NCBI GenBank assembly: GCA_035628135.1 | Contig: DASPKM010000010.1 | Location: 496,001 to 560,000, forward strand | Length of the DNA stretch: 64,000 nucleotides | Direction: 5' to 3' | Source: DASPKM01 sp035628135 | GTDB taxonomy: Bacteria; Bacteroidota; Bacteroidia; Chitinophagales; Chitinophagaceae | The notes under the pieces: model-generated | Database searches by the model: none | Told to the model about the DNA's origin: nothing | The model's input: the letters and a program-made list of their open reading frames with translations, nothing else | Part shown: piece by piece, positions 18,401 through 26,512 of the stretch | How positions within the stretch are numbered: the stretch's first letter is position 1 | Layout of the letters: every line of letters starts with the position of its first letter | Position numbers and translations under genes: made by a program

Positions 18401-18740
18401 CGGTGCTCCATTTGTTTTGCTGGATGAAGCCTGCATTCGCGGAAATGTCCTCAAACTGCCAGTTGCCTTTGTTCAGGTATAGTTTGTTAGGCCCCATGTT
18501 GGCAGTAAAAAGAACATCAGACAGCCCGTCGTTATTGATGTCGCCAATGGCCACGCCGCCGCCATTATAAAAATTGCGGTAGCTGAATATGTTGAAGTCT
18601 TCGGTGTTTTGGATGCTATTGGCAAAATCGATACCTGTTTGTTCCATTAGTTCAAACAGGGGAGCTTGCTGTTTTTCCTGCCGGCAAGCTGTGGCGAGCA
18701 ACAGCAATGAAAAGAAAAAAAATTTTCGAGCACGTGCCAT
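15423..18740 (-). CDS. FG-GAP/VCBS-repeat lipoprotein with ASPIC/UnbV domain
   Basis: 1,105 residues, built like the downstream gene: lipobox LLATAC, an early VAIGDINNDGLSDVLF, multiple Asp-rich repeats (VDINNDGWLDIYV, GDLDNDGDLDLVV, FDCDNDGDLDLFV, TDLNKDGKVDLLM), and an ASPIC/UnbV block (GFAIGSKVKIFAG ... GFQSSVDYKIVAGLGQ) at about 527-600. The two proteins align along their length but have diverged, so the duplication is old. A strong terminator separates it from the SusD gene upstream, so these two genes may be partly uncoupled from SusC/SusD. It is probably exported to the outer surface. Confidence 0.88.
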   Translation of the reverse strand: MARARKFFFFSLLLLATACRQEKQQAPLFELMEQTGIDFANSIQNTEDFNIFSYRNFYNGGGVAIGDINNDGLSDVLFTANMGPNKLYLNKGNWQFEDISANAGFIQQNKWSTGVVMVDINNDGWLDIYVCNAGYEKGKLPQNQLYINNGKLGFTEAAEQYGLTNTGGYCTHAAFLDYDLDGDLDCFIVNNSFIPVNTLNYANKRMLRAKDWPVADFLKGGGDKLLRNDNGRFVDVSESAGIYGSLISFGLGVTVGDVNGDHYPDVYVSNDFFERDYLYINQRNGTFKDELEQRTQHTSFASMGADMADVNNDGHPDIFVTDMLPDDEYRLKTTSSFENIDVYRLKERSGFYHQFTQNTLQLNNSNGKFKDVAFYSGVAASDWSWGALMFDADNDGLTDIYVCNGIYHDVTDQDFIDFFDQVNQRMAFSGRKEDVEKVMAQMPSNPIPNKAFRNKGDLKFSDEGRAWGLAHPSFSNGSAYGDLDNDGDLDLVVNNVQQKAFVYRNNSRQQNTNNYIGLQLKTKGPNGFAIGSKVKIFAGDQVITREINPSRGFQSSVDYKIVAGLGQRQVDSILITWPDRTETKMQKPAINRVHVIKQAESGARQIIHDSIAQPLPTLLTQVESNFEKHTEDDHIDFYNERNVPKLLSREGPCSAVGDLNRDGLNDVFIGGAAGQRGRVYMGTPTGFVENTTQVFYMATLSEDAAASFFDCDNDGDLDLFVGSGGNSFPEHSAELLNRMYFNMGGTGNFEPGVRNFPDNRVNVSVAAPHDFDNDGDVDLFVGGRSVPMQYGITPLSLIYMNDGKGNFTGMSLQKLGGIDQAGMVTDAVWADVAGDAQKELIIVGEWMAPRVFAFKANHFEEIKTNLSSMMGWWQCVKAADIDGDKDLDLVLGNIGENFYLQPTADKPVKMWIKDFDKNGGNDVIITRAVNGKDMPIFLKRELTEQLPSLKKQNLKHKDYATKSIRELLTAEQLNNSMVREFNYASSCIAINDGNGQYRTERLPAAVQFSSVNAIVATDLNKDGKVDLLMGGNEFGFQPQFARLDASPGHVLMNNGKGGFTLLPESQTGLQLRGQVREMAEIPVKDKRYILVLQNDDYPKLFKINP

Positions 18741-18775
18741 GAGGTAAGCGTCAAGATAAGACTTAGCAATGTAAT

Positions 18776-18808
18776 AAAAAAAGAGGCTGCCTGTTCAGAC
18801 AGCCTCTT
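18776..18808 (-). terminator. Terminator after second SusD gene
   Basis: AAGAGGCTG/CAGCCTCTT (perfect 9 bp, with a further CTG/CAG pair inside) at 18781-18808, followed on the minus strand by a T7 run. It lies 22 bp after the SusD stop and before the FG-GAP genes. Confidence 0.85.
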
Positions 18809-18830
18809 ATCAATTAACTCAGTTATAATT

Positions 18831-20333
18831 TTAGTAACCCGGGTTTTGTTTCAGGTTCGGGTTAATGGCCAATTGCTCTGTGGGTATGGGGAAGAGCAGC
18901 CTTTCAGGACCTGAAGCGGCTTTTTCCTGCCATGCGCCAAGGAACTTGCTGAAGCGGATGAGGTCTTGCCTTCTCCAACCTTCCCAATACAATTCCCTTC
19001 CTCTTTCATCCAGCAATTGCTCCAGGTTTACTGATGCCATGGGCGAAGCGCCACGCTTGGTGCGGATCTGGTTCACCAGCACCAGAGCGCCCGCAGCGCC
19101 ACCGGCGCCACCGCGCAGTTGTGCTTCGGCTTTCATCAGCATTACGTCGGCCAAACGGAAAATAACATAGTCATTATCTGCCTGGTCGCCACCGGTATAG
19201 TCGATGGGATATTTCATAACGCGGATACCTGTTACTTCCAGGTTGTTGCCTGTTTCTTTCAACTTAACATCTGGCGTAAATGCCAGCGGATTCCCTTTCC
19301 TGTCGTTCAAAGCAACGCCCAATTCATTGTATTGCTGTCCGATGAGGAATCCAACCCTCAATCCTGATACGTCGGTTACTCCCGGATAAGGCATGCCCCT
19401 TCGGGTATCGGTAGCTTCGAACTTGTTATAGAAGTCAGACAGTGTTGTAAAACCGTTCCAGCCACTGGGCTTTTGGTTATAGTGCAATCCCAGGAACCAG
19501 CGGGAACGTACGTTACCGCCCCTGTCTCCATCTTTATTGTATAAAGTGAAGATGTTCTCTGTTGATTTTACATCGTTGTCCCAGGTAAAGTTGTCGAAGA
19601 AGTTATTGGCCAATGAATACTTGCCGCTGCCGATGATCTGGTCTGCGATGGTAATTACCTGCGTCATGTCGGCTGCAGCAAAAGTGGGAGCGGCCCTGTT
19701 TGCGAATGCACCCCTGTTCAGGTAGCTTTTCATCAGCAGTACGCGGGCAGCGTCTTTATTGGCTACGTTCGCGGGGCCATCGGGCAAGGTTGGTATGATG
19801 GCATTCAGCTCGCTGATGATAAAATCCAACGCGGCTGTGCCTTCGAGCGTCTGAGGCAATTTTTTAAAATCCTTCAGGTCTTCCCTGTAAGGAACCTGGT
19901 TCCAACCATCCAATACCAGGAACATGGAGAAAGCGCGGAGGAACCTTGCTTCTGCAGCCTGTGTTGCGGAGGGTGAGAACTCCAATACGTTGGATGATGC
20001 GTATTGTGCCTGCAGCAGCTCGCGATAAGTATCGCGGAGGAAGCCGTGGTCGGCCGTCCATCCATGGCTGTGCAATACGCGCCATACGCCGTTATCGTCC
20101 CAGTCGCCACCGCGTGTGGGCCCGATCGCTTCGTCGGTCGTGTGCTCTTGCGCAGCCCAGAAGCGCGACTGGTCCATCAACGGGTTATTAAATGCGTTGT
20201 ACGCAGACTTCAACAGGTCTGCTACCGGTATATTGGTAGCCTGGCTTAGTTCTCCCCTGAAACTTGGTTCCAGCTTGGTGCAGGCAGCGAAGAACAGCAC
20301 CAATGCAAGCACGAGGATTTTAGAAATTTTCAT
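18831..20333 (-). CDS. SusD/RagB family outer-membrane lipoprotein
   Basis: 500 residues from ATG 20333; the frame extends to a TTG at 20342, but MKISKILVLALVLFFAACTK is a standard lipoprotein signal. It shows SusD features: the N-terminal helical region with PVADLLKSAYNAFNNPL, TPR-like helices (EARFLRAFSMFLVLDGW), and the C-terminal block LLDERGRELYWEGWRRQDLIRF. SusD proteins cap the SusC channel and capture glycans or other nutrients. The stop is 18 bp before the terminator. The partner SusC is immediately upstream (18 bp). The substrate is unknown. Confidence 0.93.
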   Translation of the reverse strand: MKISKILVLALVLFFAACTKLEPSFRGELSQATNIPVADLLKSAYNAFNNPLMDQSRFWAAQEHTTDEAIGPTRGGDWDDNGVWRVLHSHGWTADHGFLRDTYRELLQAQYASSNVLEFSPSATQAAEARFLRAFSMFLVLDGWNQVPYREDLKDFKKLPQTLEGTAALDFIISELNAIIPTLPDGPANVANKDAARVLLMKSYLNRGAFANRAAPTFAAADMTQVITIADQIIGSGKYSLANNFFDNFTWDNDVKSTENIFTLYNKDGDRGGNVRSRWFLGLHYNQKPSGWNGFTTLSDFYNKFEATDTRRGMPYPGVTDVSGLRVGFLIGQQYNELGVALNDRKGNPLAFTPDVKLKETGNNLEVTGIRVMKYPIDYTGGDQADNDYVIFRLADVMLMKAEAQLRGGAGGAAGALVLVNQIRTKRGASPMASVNLEQLLDERGRELYWEGWRRQDLIRFSKFLGAWQEKAASGPERLLFPIPTEQLAINPNLKQNPGY

Positions 20334-20351
20334 ATAGCCCAATTTAATATT

Positions 20352-23330
20352 TTATAATGATAAGCTTACTCCAAGCAAGAACGTTCTTGCCGTGGGATAA
20401 GGTGTATATTCTATACCCAGCGAAGGAATGCCTCCTACTGATTTATCTGTATTTACTTCAGGATCGAAACCTGTAAAGTCAGTGATCACGAACAGGTTCT
20501 GGCCTGTAAGTGAAATGGTAACGTTCCTGAATGTATTCGACAATTTGCCCATGTTGTACGAAAGGGTAGCGTTCGCCATTTTCAGGTAATTGCCCTTTTC
20601 CAGGTAGCGTGTAGACGGTGTGATCGGGTTGGAAGCGTCTTCCTTGATGTCGCTTTCAATTATGGATTTGGCAATGTTCCTTGTACCAAGGTTACCGATC
20701 GGCAACACGGTATTGGCTGTATTATTATATACATAATGGCCGAAAGTACCATTCATGCTGATGTTGAGGGAGAACTTCTTATACAACAGTTCTGTAGAGA
20801 TACCCAGCAACATTTCGGGGTTGGGGCTTCCTACATAGAATTTGTTGGTTGCAGGATCGCCGCCCTGGTAAATGGCCTGGCCGGAAGCCTTGTCTATTCC
20901 TTCGAATATCGACAGGTAATACACGTTCAAAGGCTGTCCGCTCACGAGGCGTTGCGCCCTGGCGCCGGAAATACCCTGGCCGTGCAAGCCGCCTGTTTCA
21001 TAATAACCCTGTATGCCTTCGAATTTATTTTTCAGGAAAGATAAGTTGGTACCGAGGGTCCAGCTAAGGTCTTTGCCCTGGATGATGCCGGCGTTCAACA
21101 CGATCTCAACACCTGAGTTGATGATGTGTCCGGGAAGGTTGATCCAGATCTTCGGACCTGCAGGGCCGGGCTGAACAACGTCCTGCTCGAACAACACATC
21201 GGTAGTCTTTTTATAGAAGTAATCGAACGAACCGAAGAACCTTCCACCGAACATATTGAAGTCGAAACCTCCGTTGGTAGTAGTGGATGTTTCCCACTTC
21301 AGGTCGGGGTTGCCGAAGTTGGCTTGCACGATGGACTGTTGGTTGTACAGGTAGCGCGGCAATGCTGCTCCACCGGGGAACTCCTGGTTACCTGTTCTGC
21401 CCCAGCCGAACCTTAATTTCAGGCTGTTGACAAAACCAACTGATTTAAAGAAGTCTTCGTTTGAAATGTTCCAAGCAACGGCCAGTGAAGGGAAGTAACC
21501 ATATTTGTTATTCTCACCAAACCTTGAAGAACCGTCGGCCCTCAATGTTGCGGTGACCAGGTATTTGTCGTAGAAGTTCATAATGGCCCTGCCGAAGAAC
21601 GATTGCAGTTCATCTACAATGCGCGGGCTGCTGAATATTTGCCTGGTGCCTTGTGCGCTGTACTGCAGGTAATCGTAATAGTGGTTGCCGCCGGCGTCGG
21701 TAAAGTCCTGTCCTGTCAGTCCGAAGAAGCGGCCGTCGAACTTGAGGTATTCATGTCCTACTACAGCGTTCAGGTTAAATGCAGGGGAGAATTCTTTATT
21801 ATAGCTCAGCGTGTTAGTAATCTGGTTCACTGTTTCATCGCCGCTGATGATGGCTGCTGCGCCCCTGTTCTCAACGTCCTGGATGTTGATCCACCTTTTT
21901 ACTTCACCTTTTGCTGAACCGGCACGCTTGGTGATGCTGTATTGCAGTTTGTATTCGAAATTATCGGTGAACTTATAAGAAGGAACCACGTTTGCCATCA
22001 ATATGTTTTCTTCTGTGCGCGCATCGTATGCTTCAAGCATCGCGAGCGGGTTAACAGTGGTATTGCCTATCTGGTTGTTCACCCAAATCGTGCCATCGGG
22101 CATGTACAGCGGGTGAGTGGGATTCCATTGCAAGGCTTGTCCCACAAGGCTGCCTGTGAAACCGGCGTCATTGGAAATGGGCGCGATCTCTTCTTTCAAT
22201 TGGGCAGTGAGGATATTGAAATCGAGGCTCAGCCGTTTATTGGGCAACAGCTTGAAGCTGCTGTTGAAATTAGCGGTGAGCTTGTTGATGCCAGTTTCTT
22301 TGATGATACCTTGTTGATCGAGGTATCCTACCGATACGCGGTAGCGTGCGTTTTCGTTACCGGCGCCGATACCTACGTAATAGTTTTGTGTGAAAGCAGT
22401 GCGTGTGATCGCTTTCATTGCATCCACATCGCCGCCGAAGTTGCCACCTGTTAAACCGTATTTCTGCAAAGCAGCTTTGTATTCAGTAGCATTCAACACT
22501 TCCAGTTTCTTCAATATGCGGCTTGCACCTGCAGAAACGTTTGCTTCTATGGTGGGCTGGCCGGTGGAGCTTCCTTTCTTAGTAGTGATGAAGATTACGC
22601 CGTTGGCGCCACGTGAACCGTAGATGGCGGTGGCGGAAGCGTCTTTCAAAATTTCTACTGAAGCAATGTCAGCAGGATTGATAAAGTTGATGGGGTTTGT
22701 ATTGGGTGTGCTTCCTATGCCGGTTCCTACGGGGTTAGGACGGGCAGAGGAGCCTGACAGCGGCACTCCATCGATCACGTACAAAGGCTGGTTGCCTGAG
22801 CGGATGGAGGATGTACCCCTGATCCTTACTGTGGTAGCGCCACCGGGTTGCCCGCTGTTGCTGATTACCATTACACCTGCGGCCTTACCTTGTATGGCCT
22901 GGTCGGGCGAAATGATAACACCACGGTTGAAATCTTTTGGTTTTACTGACTGAACAGCGCCGGTTACGTCGCGCCTTCTTGCGGTACCGTATCCAACCAC
23001 TACTACTTCGTTCAGGTTCAGACCGCCAGAGTTCAATGCAACGTCTACAGTGGTTTTACCCACAATACTCACTTCAAGCGTTCCGAAACCAACGTACGAA
23101 ACGATCAAAGCCGTTACATCATTCCCTACTGTTAATGAAAATGCACCATCAGAGCCGGTGGAAGTACCGGTAGTACCGCCCTTGGGTTGAACAGATGCAC
23201 CTACGATGGGCGAGCCATCTCTAGCGTCTGTAACTTTTCCGGAAACGGTTTTTTGGGCGAATGCAGTCTGGGTTAGAATCAGCAGAATAAGCGGGAGGAT
23301 TACCCTTGTAAGCAATCGTTTGGCAATCAT
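20352..23330 (-). CDS. SusC/RagA family TonB-dependent transporter
   Basis: 992 residues. The order is signal peptide (ending QTAFA), a carboxypeptidase-D-like regulatory domain (KTVSGKVTDARDGSPIVGAS), the TonB box/plug region (NEVVVVGYGTARRRDVTGAV, IRGTSSIRSGNQPLYVIDGVP), then a 22-strand barrel ending in SLSL. It imports oligomers across the outer membrane using TonB energy. ATG 23330 (MIAKRLL) is chosen over the TTG at 23336 because it aligns with the start of the paralogue at 34189 (MTAKRLL). It is the first gene of the second SusC/SusD pair. Its ligand may differ from starch, since no glycosidase follows. Confidence 0.94.
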   Translation of the reverse strand: MIAKRLLTRVILPLILLILTQTAFAQKTVSGKVTDARDGSPIVGASVQPKGGTTGTSTGSDGAFSLTVGNDVTALIVSYVGFGTLEVSIVGKTTVDVALNSGGLNLNEVVVVGYGTARRRDVTGAVQSVKPKDFNRGVIISPDQAIQGKAAGVMVISNSGQPGGATTVRIRGTSSIRSGNQPLYVIDGVPLSGSSARPNPVGTGIGSTPNTNPINFINPADIASVEILKDASATAIYGSRGANGVIFITTKKGSSTGQPTIEANVSAGASRILKKLEVLNATEYKAALQKYGLTGGNFGGDVDAMKAITRTAFTQNYYVGIGAGNENARYRVSVGYLDQQGIIKETGINKLTANFNSSFKLLPNKRLSLDFNILTAQLKEEIAPISNDAGFTGSLVGQALQWNPTHPLYMPDGTIWVNNQIGNTTVNPLAMLEAYDARTEENILMANVVPSYKFTDNFEYKLQYSITKRAGSAKGEVKRWINIQDVENRGAAAIISGDETVNQITNTLSYNKEFSPAFNLNAVVGHEYLKFDGRFFGLTGQDFTDAGGNHYYDYLQYSAQGTRQIFSSPRIVDELQSFFGRAIMNFYDKYLVTATLRADGSSRFGENNKYGYFPSLAVAWNISNEDFFKSVGFVNSLKLRFGWGRTGNQEFPGGAALPRYLYNQQSIVQANFGNPDLKWETSTTTNGGFDFNMFGGRFFGSFDYFYKKTTDVLFEQDVVQPGPAGPKIWINLPGHIINSGVEIVLNAGIIQGKDLSWTLGTNLSFLKNKFEGIQGYYETGGLHGQGISGARAQRLVSGQPLNVYYLSIFEGIDKASGQAIYQGGDPATNKFYVGSPNPEMLLGISTELLYKKFSLNISMNGTFGHYVYNNTANTVLPIGNLGTRNIAKSIIESDIKEDASNPITPSTRYLEKGNYLKMANATLSYNMGKLSNTFRNVTISLTGQNLFVITDFTGFDPEVNTDKSVGGIPSLGIEYTPYPTARTFLLGVSLSL

Positions 23331-23493
23331 AATCAATGGTTTAAAACTAATTAGGCACTAATTTAAACCTTTTTTGTGTACAATTAACACTTCTTTAATG
23401 TTTTTTTTAGCGCGTCGACCCCTCCAACCCATATTTCAGTAAATTATTCAAACACACCGCCTTATACACAAAGCTCTTTATACTTTACGCAAT

Positions 23494-23520
23494 AAAAACC
23501 TCACCGGATGCTTGCTCCGG
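23494..23520 (-). terminator. Probable terminator after the amylase gene
   Basis: CCGGA/TCCGG (23504-23508 with 23516-23520, 7-nt loop) is followed on the minus strand by GAGGTTTTTATT. It lies 28 bp past the amylase stop. The stem is short but GC-rich. Confidence 0.45.
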
Positions 23521-23547
23521 AAAATACTTTTTTATCAAGAGGGAAAA

Positions 23548-26424
23548 TCAATGAGACAACATCAAAGCGCGGGCGGTAACTGAATTGCTTCCAGAGCTGA
23601 TCTTCAGCAGGTACAGTCCGGCGCTGAGCGGCCTGTTCCTTAATAATTCGCGAAGCGTAACGGAATAATTGCCCGCCGCCAGCGAAGATCGCTGGTATGT
23701 TTGCAAGCGCTGGCCCAGCATGTCAAAAACTTCAATGGTTATATTGCCCGCCTGCGGCAATGCATAAGCGATCACAGAATGACTGCGAAGCGGATTAGGA
23801 TGCACCGATGCTGCAAACGTTGCAGGTAACGGAACAGGCTCTACAGGTTTCAGGTTCTTATTGATGTAAAACCTGAATTCACCTGGTTGCAGGTTGAATA
23901 CCTGTCCGCCTCCTGTAGCTGTAAAGGTCTCCGTGCTGAAGTAATTGTACCAGGTGCCCGCGGAAGGAAAAATAACTACCCCACTGATAGCGCTCACATC
24001 GAAATTACCTACCACAACAATGCTGAGGTCGGGCGAAGTAAGCTGCAAGCTTTTGAACGCGCCTGCAAGATTATAATTGAGCGCACCCGAAGTAAAAGGT
24101 GCGGGAAAATCTTTTCTTAGTTTGATGAGTGATGCGTAGGTTTCATACAATTCCTTGCGTGCCTGTTGTTGCTGGTAGTCCCAGCGGATGGGCTTTGGAT
24201 CTAATTTGCGATTGCAATCGCCACCCTCACCGTTTGTCGACAAATAACAGCGCGAATAATCATATCCCAGTTCTCCAAACTGCCAGATCATGCGCGGGCC
24301 GGGAATGGCCATATAAAAAGCTGTGGCAAGCTGGTTGCGCTTTAATGCTGTAATGGTATCCTTTACATTGTACGGGCCGGCCTGGTTGCCGTATTTGATA
24401 TTCTTATACATTAATCTTTCTTCGTCGTGGCTTTCCATGTACGATATCAAATGCGGTTGTGCATACCCGCGAGCAGTATGCGTGGCCCACTCGAAATTGC
24501 TGTTGTTGCCTGCATTCCACCCCATGGTGGCTTCGTTGAAATTATAGTTGAGATTGCCCCATAATAACATACCGGCGGCAGCAAGGTCTTTTTCTTCGCT
24601 GTTGTCGGCCAGGTGTTCCAGTATAACATATGCGCCTGGCGTGGTTATCTGTACTGAGTCGTTGATCCTTTTCAGGATGCGTACGCGGCTGCTGTCGTAA
24701 GCAGACATCTGCGCATCCGAAGTAGTAACTTTTTGCGTAAGCCCTTTGGTAAAATCGAAGCGGAACCCATCTACCTTATATTCTTTCAACCAGAAATCGG
24801 TAATGCGGTCTACAAAATATTTAGTGGCATTGGATTCATGGTTGAAATCGAACCCGAACGTAATGGCCGAATGCGGCGCAACAGGATTGAACCAGGGATT
24901 GTCTGGCGCCGGCCGGTTGTTTACATTATCGTAATACATTCTCACCATCGGCGATTGCCCGTACGAATGATTCAATACCATATCCAGGATCACTGCAATG
25001 CCATTGCTATGACAGGAATCGATCAATTCCTTCAAACTGTTTTTAGGACCATAGTATTTGTCAGGCGCAAAGTAAAAGGACGTATTGTAGCCCCAGCTGA
25101 TATTTCCCTCAAACTCGTTGATGGGCATCAGCTCGATGGCGTTTACGCCAAGCCGTTTGAGGTAACTTAACGTATCCCTGATGGTCTTATAATCATGTGC
25201 GTTCACAAAATCACGCACCAGCAACTCATACACCACCAGGTTTCTTTTATCAGGACGATTGAAAGTATTGTTACGCCAGGTGTATTGCGGCGGCCTCGTT
25301 TGCAGCACGCTCACAATGCCATTGGTTTTGCCGGTGGGATAAGGTTTGAGATTGGGATAAGTGCTGGCGGGAATAAAAGGGTCGTTGTCGGGATCGAGCA
25401 ATTTCTCTGCATAAAAATCCGCGATGCGCAGGTTGCCATCCACTAAATATTGAAAAGCATATTCGGCGCCCGGCGTGAGCCCATTGATTTGTAACCAGCT
25501 ATAATTTCCATCGGGCGTTTTGTTCATTTGCGTGCTTACGGATTGCGTCCAGTTATTGAAATCACCCAATACGTGCACACTTGCTTTGCCCGGAGAATAC
25601 AGCACTAATATTACCGATGTATCGGCAGGCAGGTAATTAATGCCCTCCTGCACACCGGCAGGCAATGGAAGAACGCCTACAGGAGGCGCAACAAAAAAAT
25701 TGAAGGTATCGCTGATAGTAGTTGAACCTATAATGGCGCGGCCTACTACCTGCTGGTTGCCCGCCGCGGTAATAGTGGGCGATGCCGTAACATTGTCTGC
25801 ATTAGCCGCCGACTGAACCTGGGCTCCGTTAAAATACAATTGCAGCGTTCCCTGCTGGTTCGATTTGTACGACAGGTCGATGGTATTGCCTACTGATTTG
25901 TTGATGGGTTCGGGCCTTGGATTGAAATAAGGCTCGAAGGGAGGCAGCACGAATTTAGCAGCGGGCGCGCTGCTGTAAACAGTAATGTACATATTGCCCA
26001 TATCGACGGAAGCATCGGCGGTGCGTTGCACAAGCGTGCCGTTTCCATTGCGGAACAATATGGCGATTTTTCGGATGGTTTCTCCAGCGGGCACTCCAAA
26101 GAACGTCCTGATATTGGCGATGTTGAACTGATATTTATTTGCGCTTACCCAGGTAGCTTTAGCCTGCGGGTCGGTGGTTCCCCAAGCGAACTTCACATAT
26201 TTCCAGTCGGAATTGTTGGTGCTAAGGTTGGTGATAACGCCTATGTGCACGAACACATCATTGGTATTGGCATAGTTCATCAATCCCTGGTTGCCTTTGC
26301 TGCAATCCACCGTAATAGTTATTGCGGAATTATCGGTCGGAAAATCCGGGCTGGTGGCAAGCAATTGCGCAAAGGAACTGTTCACAATGCAAGCCATCAT
26401 CATCAATAGCCAATATCTGCGCAT
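23548..26424 (-). CDS. Secreted GH13 alpha-amylase-type enzyme with T9SS sorting domain
   Basis: 958 residues from ATG 26424 (MRRYWLLMMMACIVNSSFAQ signal). An N-terminal domain (about 20-150) resembles the secreted protein encoded at 28312-29097. A CBM48-like segment (VHVLGDFNNWTQ) precedes a GH13 barrel. Catalytic regions are present: DMVLNHSYG near 480, nucleophile Asp in GFRFDFTKG near 553, acid/base Glu in VILEHLAD near 598, and Asp in SHDEER near 662. The last 80 residues (SVHPNPLRSHSVI ... GLYLLKISSG) are a type A T9SS sorting domain, so the enzyme is exported by type IX secretion. It cleaves alpha-1,4-glucans. It is the last gene of the starch cluster. Confidence 0.92.
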   Translation of the reverse strand: MRRYWLLMMMACIVNSSFAQLLATSPDFPTDNSAITITVDCSKGNQGLMNYANTNDVFVHIGVITNLSTNNSDWKYVKFAWGTTDPQAKATWVSANKYQFNIANIRTFFGVPAGETIRKIAILFRNGNGTLVQRTADASVDMGNMYITVYSSAPAAKFVLPPFEPYFNPRPEPINKSVGNTIDLSYKSNQQGTLQLYFNGAQVQSAANADNVTASPTITAAGNQQVVGRAIIGSTTISDTFNFFVAPPVGVLPLPAGVQEGINYLPADTSVILVLYSPGKASVHVLGDFNNWTQSVSTQMNKTPDGNYSWLQINGLTPGAEYAFQYLVDGNLRIADFYAEKLLDPDNDPFIPASTYPNLKPYPTGKTNGIVSVLQTRPPQYTWRNNTFNRPDKRNLVVYELLVRDFVNAHDYKTIRDTLSYLKRLGVNAIELMPINEFEGNISWGYNTSFYFAPDKYYGPKNSLKELIDSCHSNGIAVILDMVLNHSYGQSPMVRMYYDNVNNRPAPDNPWFNPVAPHSAITFGFDFNHESNATKYFVDRITDFWLKEYKVDGFRFDFTKGLTQKVTTSDAQMSAYDSSRVRILKRINDSVQITTPGAYVILEHLADNSEEKDLAAAGMLLWGNLNYNFNEATMGWNAGNNSNFEWATHTARGYAQPHLISYMESHDEERLMYKNIKYGNQAGPYNVKDTITALKRNQLATAFYMAIPGPRMIWQFGELGYDYSRCYLSTNGEGGDCNRKLDPKPIRWDYQQQQARKELYETYASLIKLRKDFPAPFTSGALNYNLAGAFKSLQLTSPDLSIVVVGNFDVSAISGVVIFPSAGTWYNYFSTETFTATGGGQVFNLQPGEFRFYINKNLKPVEPVPLPATFAASVHPNPLRSHSVIAYALPQAGNITIEVFDMLGQRLQTYQRSSLAAGNYSVTLRELLRNRPLSAGLYLLKISSGSNSVTARALMLSH

Positions 26425-26512
26425 ATAATCCAGTGAGTGGTGAGTAGTGAGTGGCGAGTAATAAAGTGGTGAGTTGCGAGCGATACATCGCTCACTGCTC
26501 ACCACTTACAAC
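26425..26512 (-). repeat. Nested hairpin/TGAGTGG repeat between SusE-like and amylase genes
   Basis: The 88-bp spacer is made of GTGAGTGG-like words and folds strongly. The outer stem is AGTGGTGAG/CTCACCACT (26465-26473 with 26498-26506). After a 4x4 internal loop comes GAGCGAT/ATCGCTC (26478-26484 with 26487-26493). Both stems are perfect. No T-run follows, so it is not a classic terminator. It may set amylase mRNA level relative to the upstream sus genes, or be a dispersed intergenic repeat. Confidence 0.65.
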
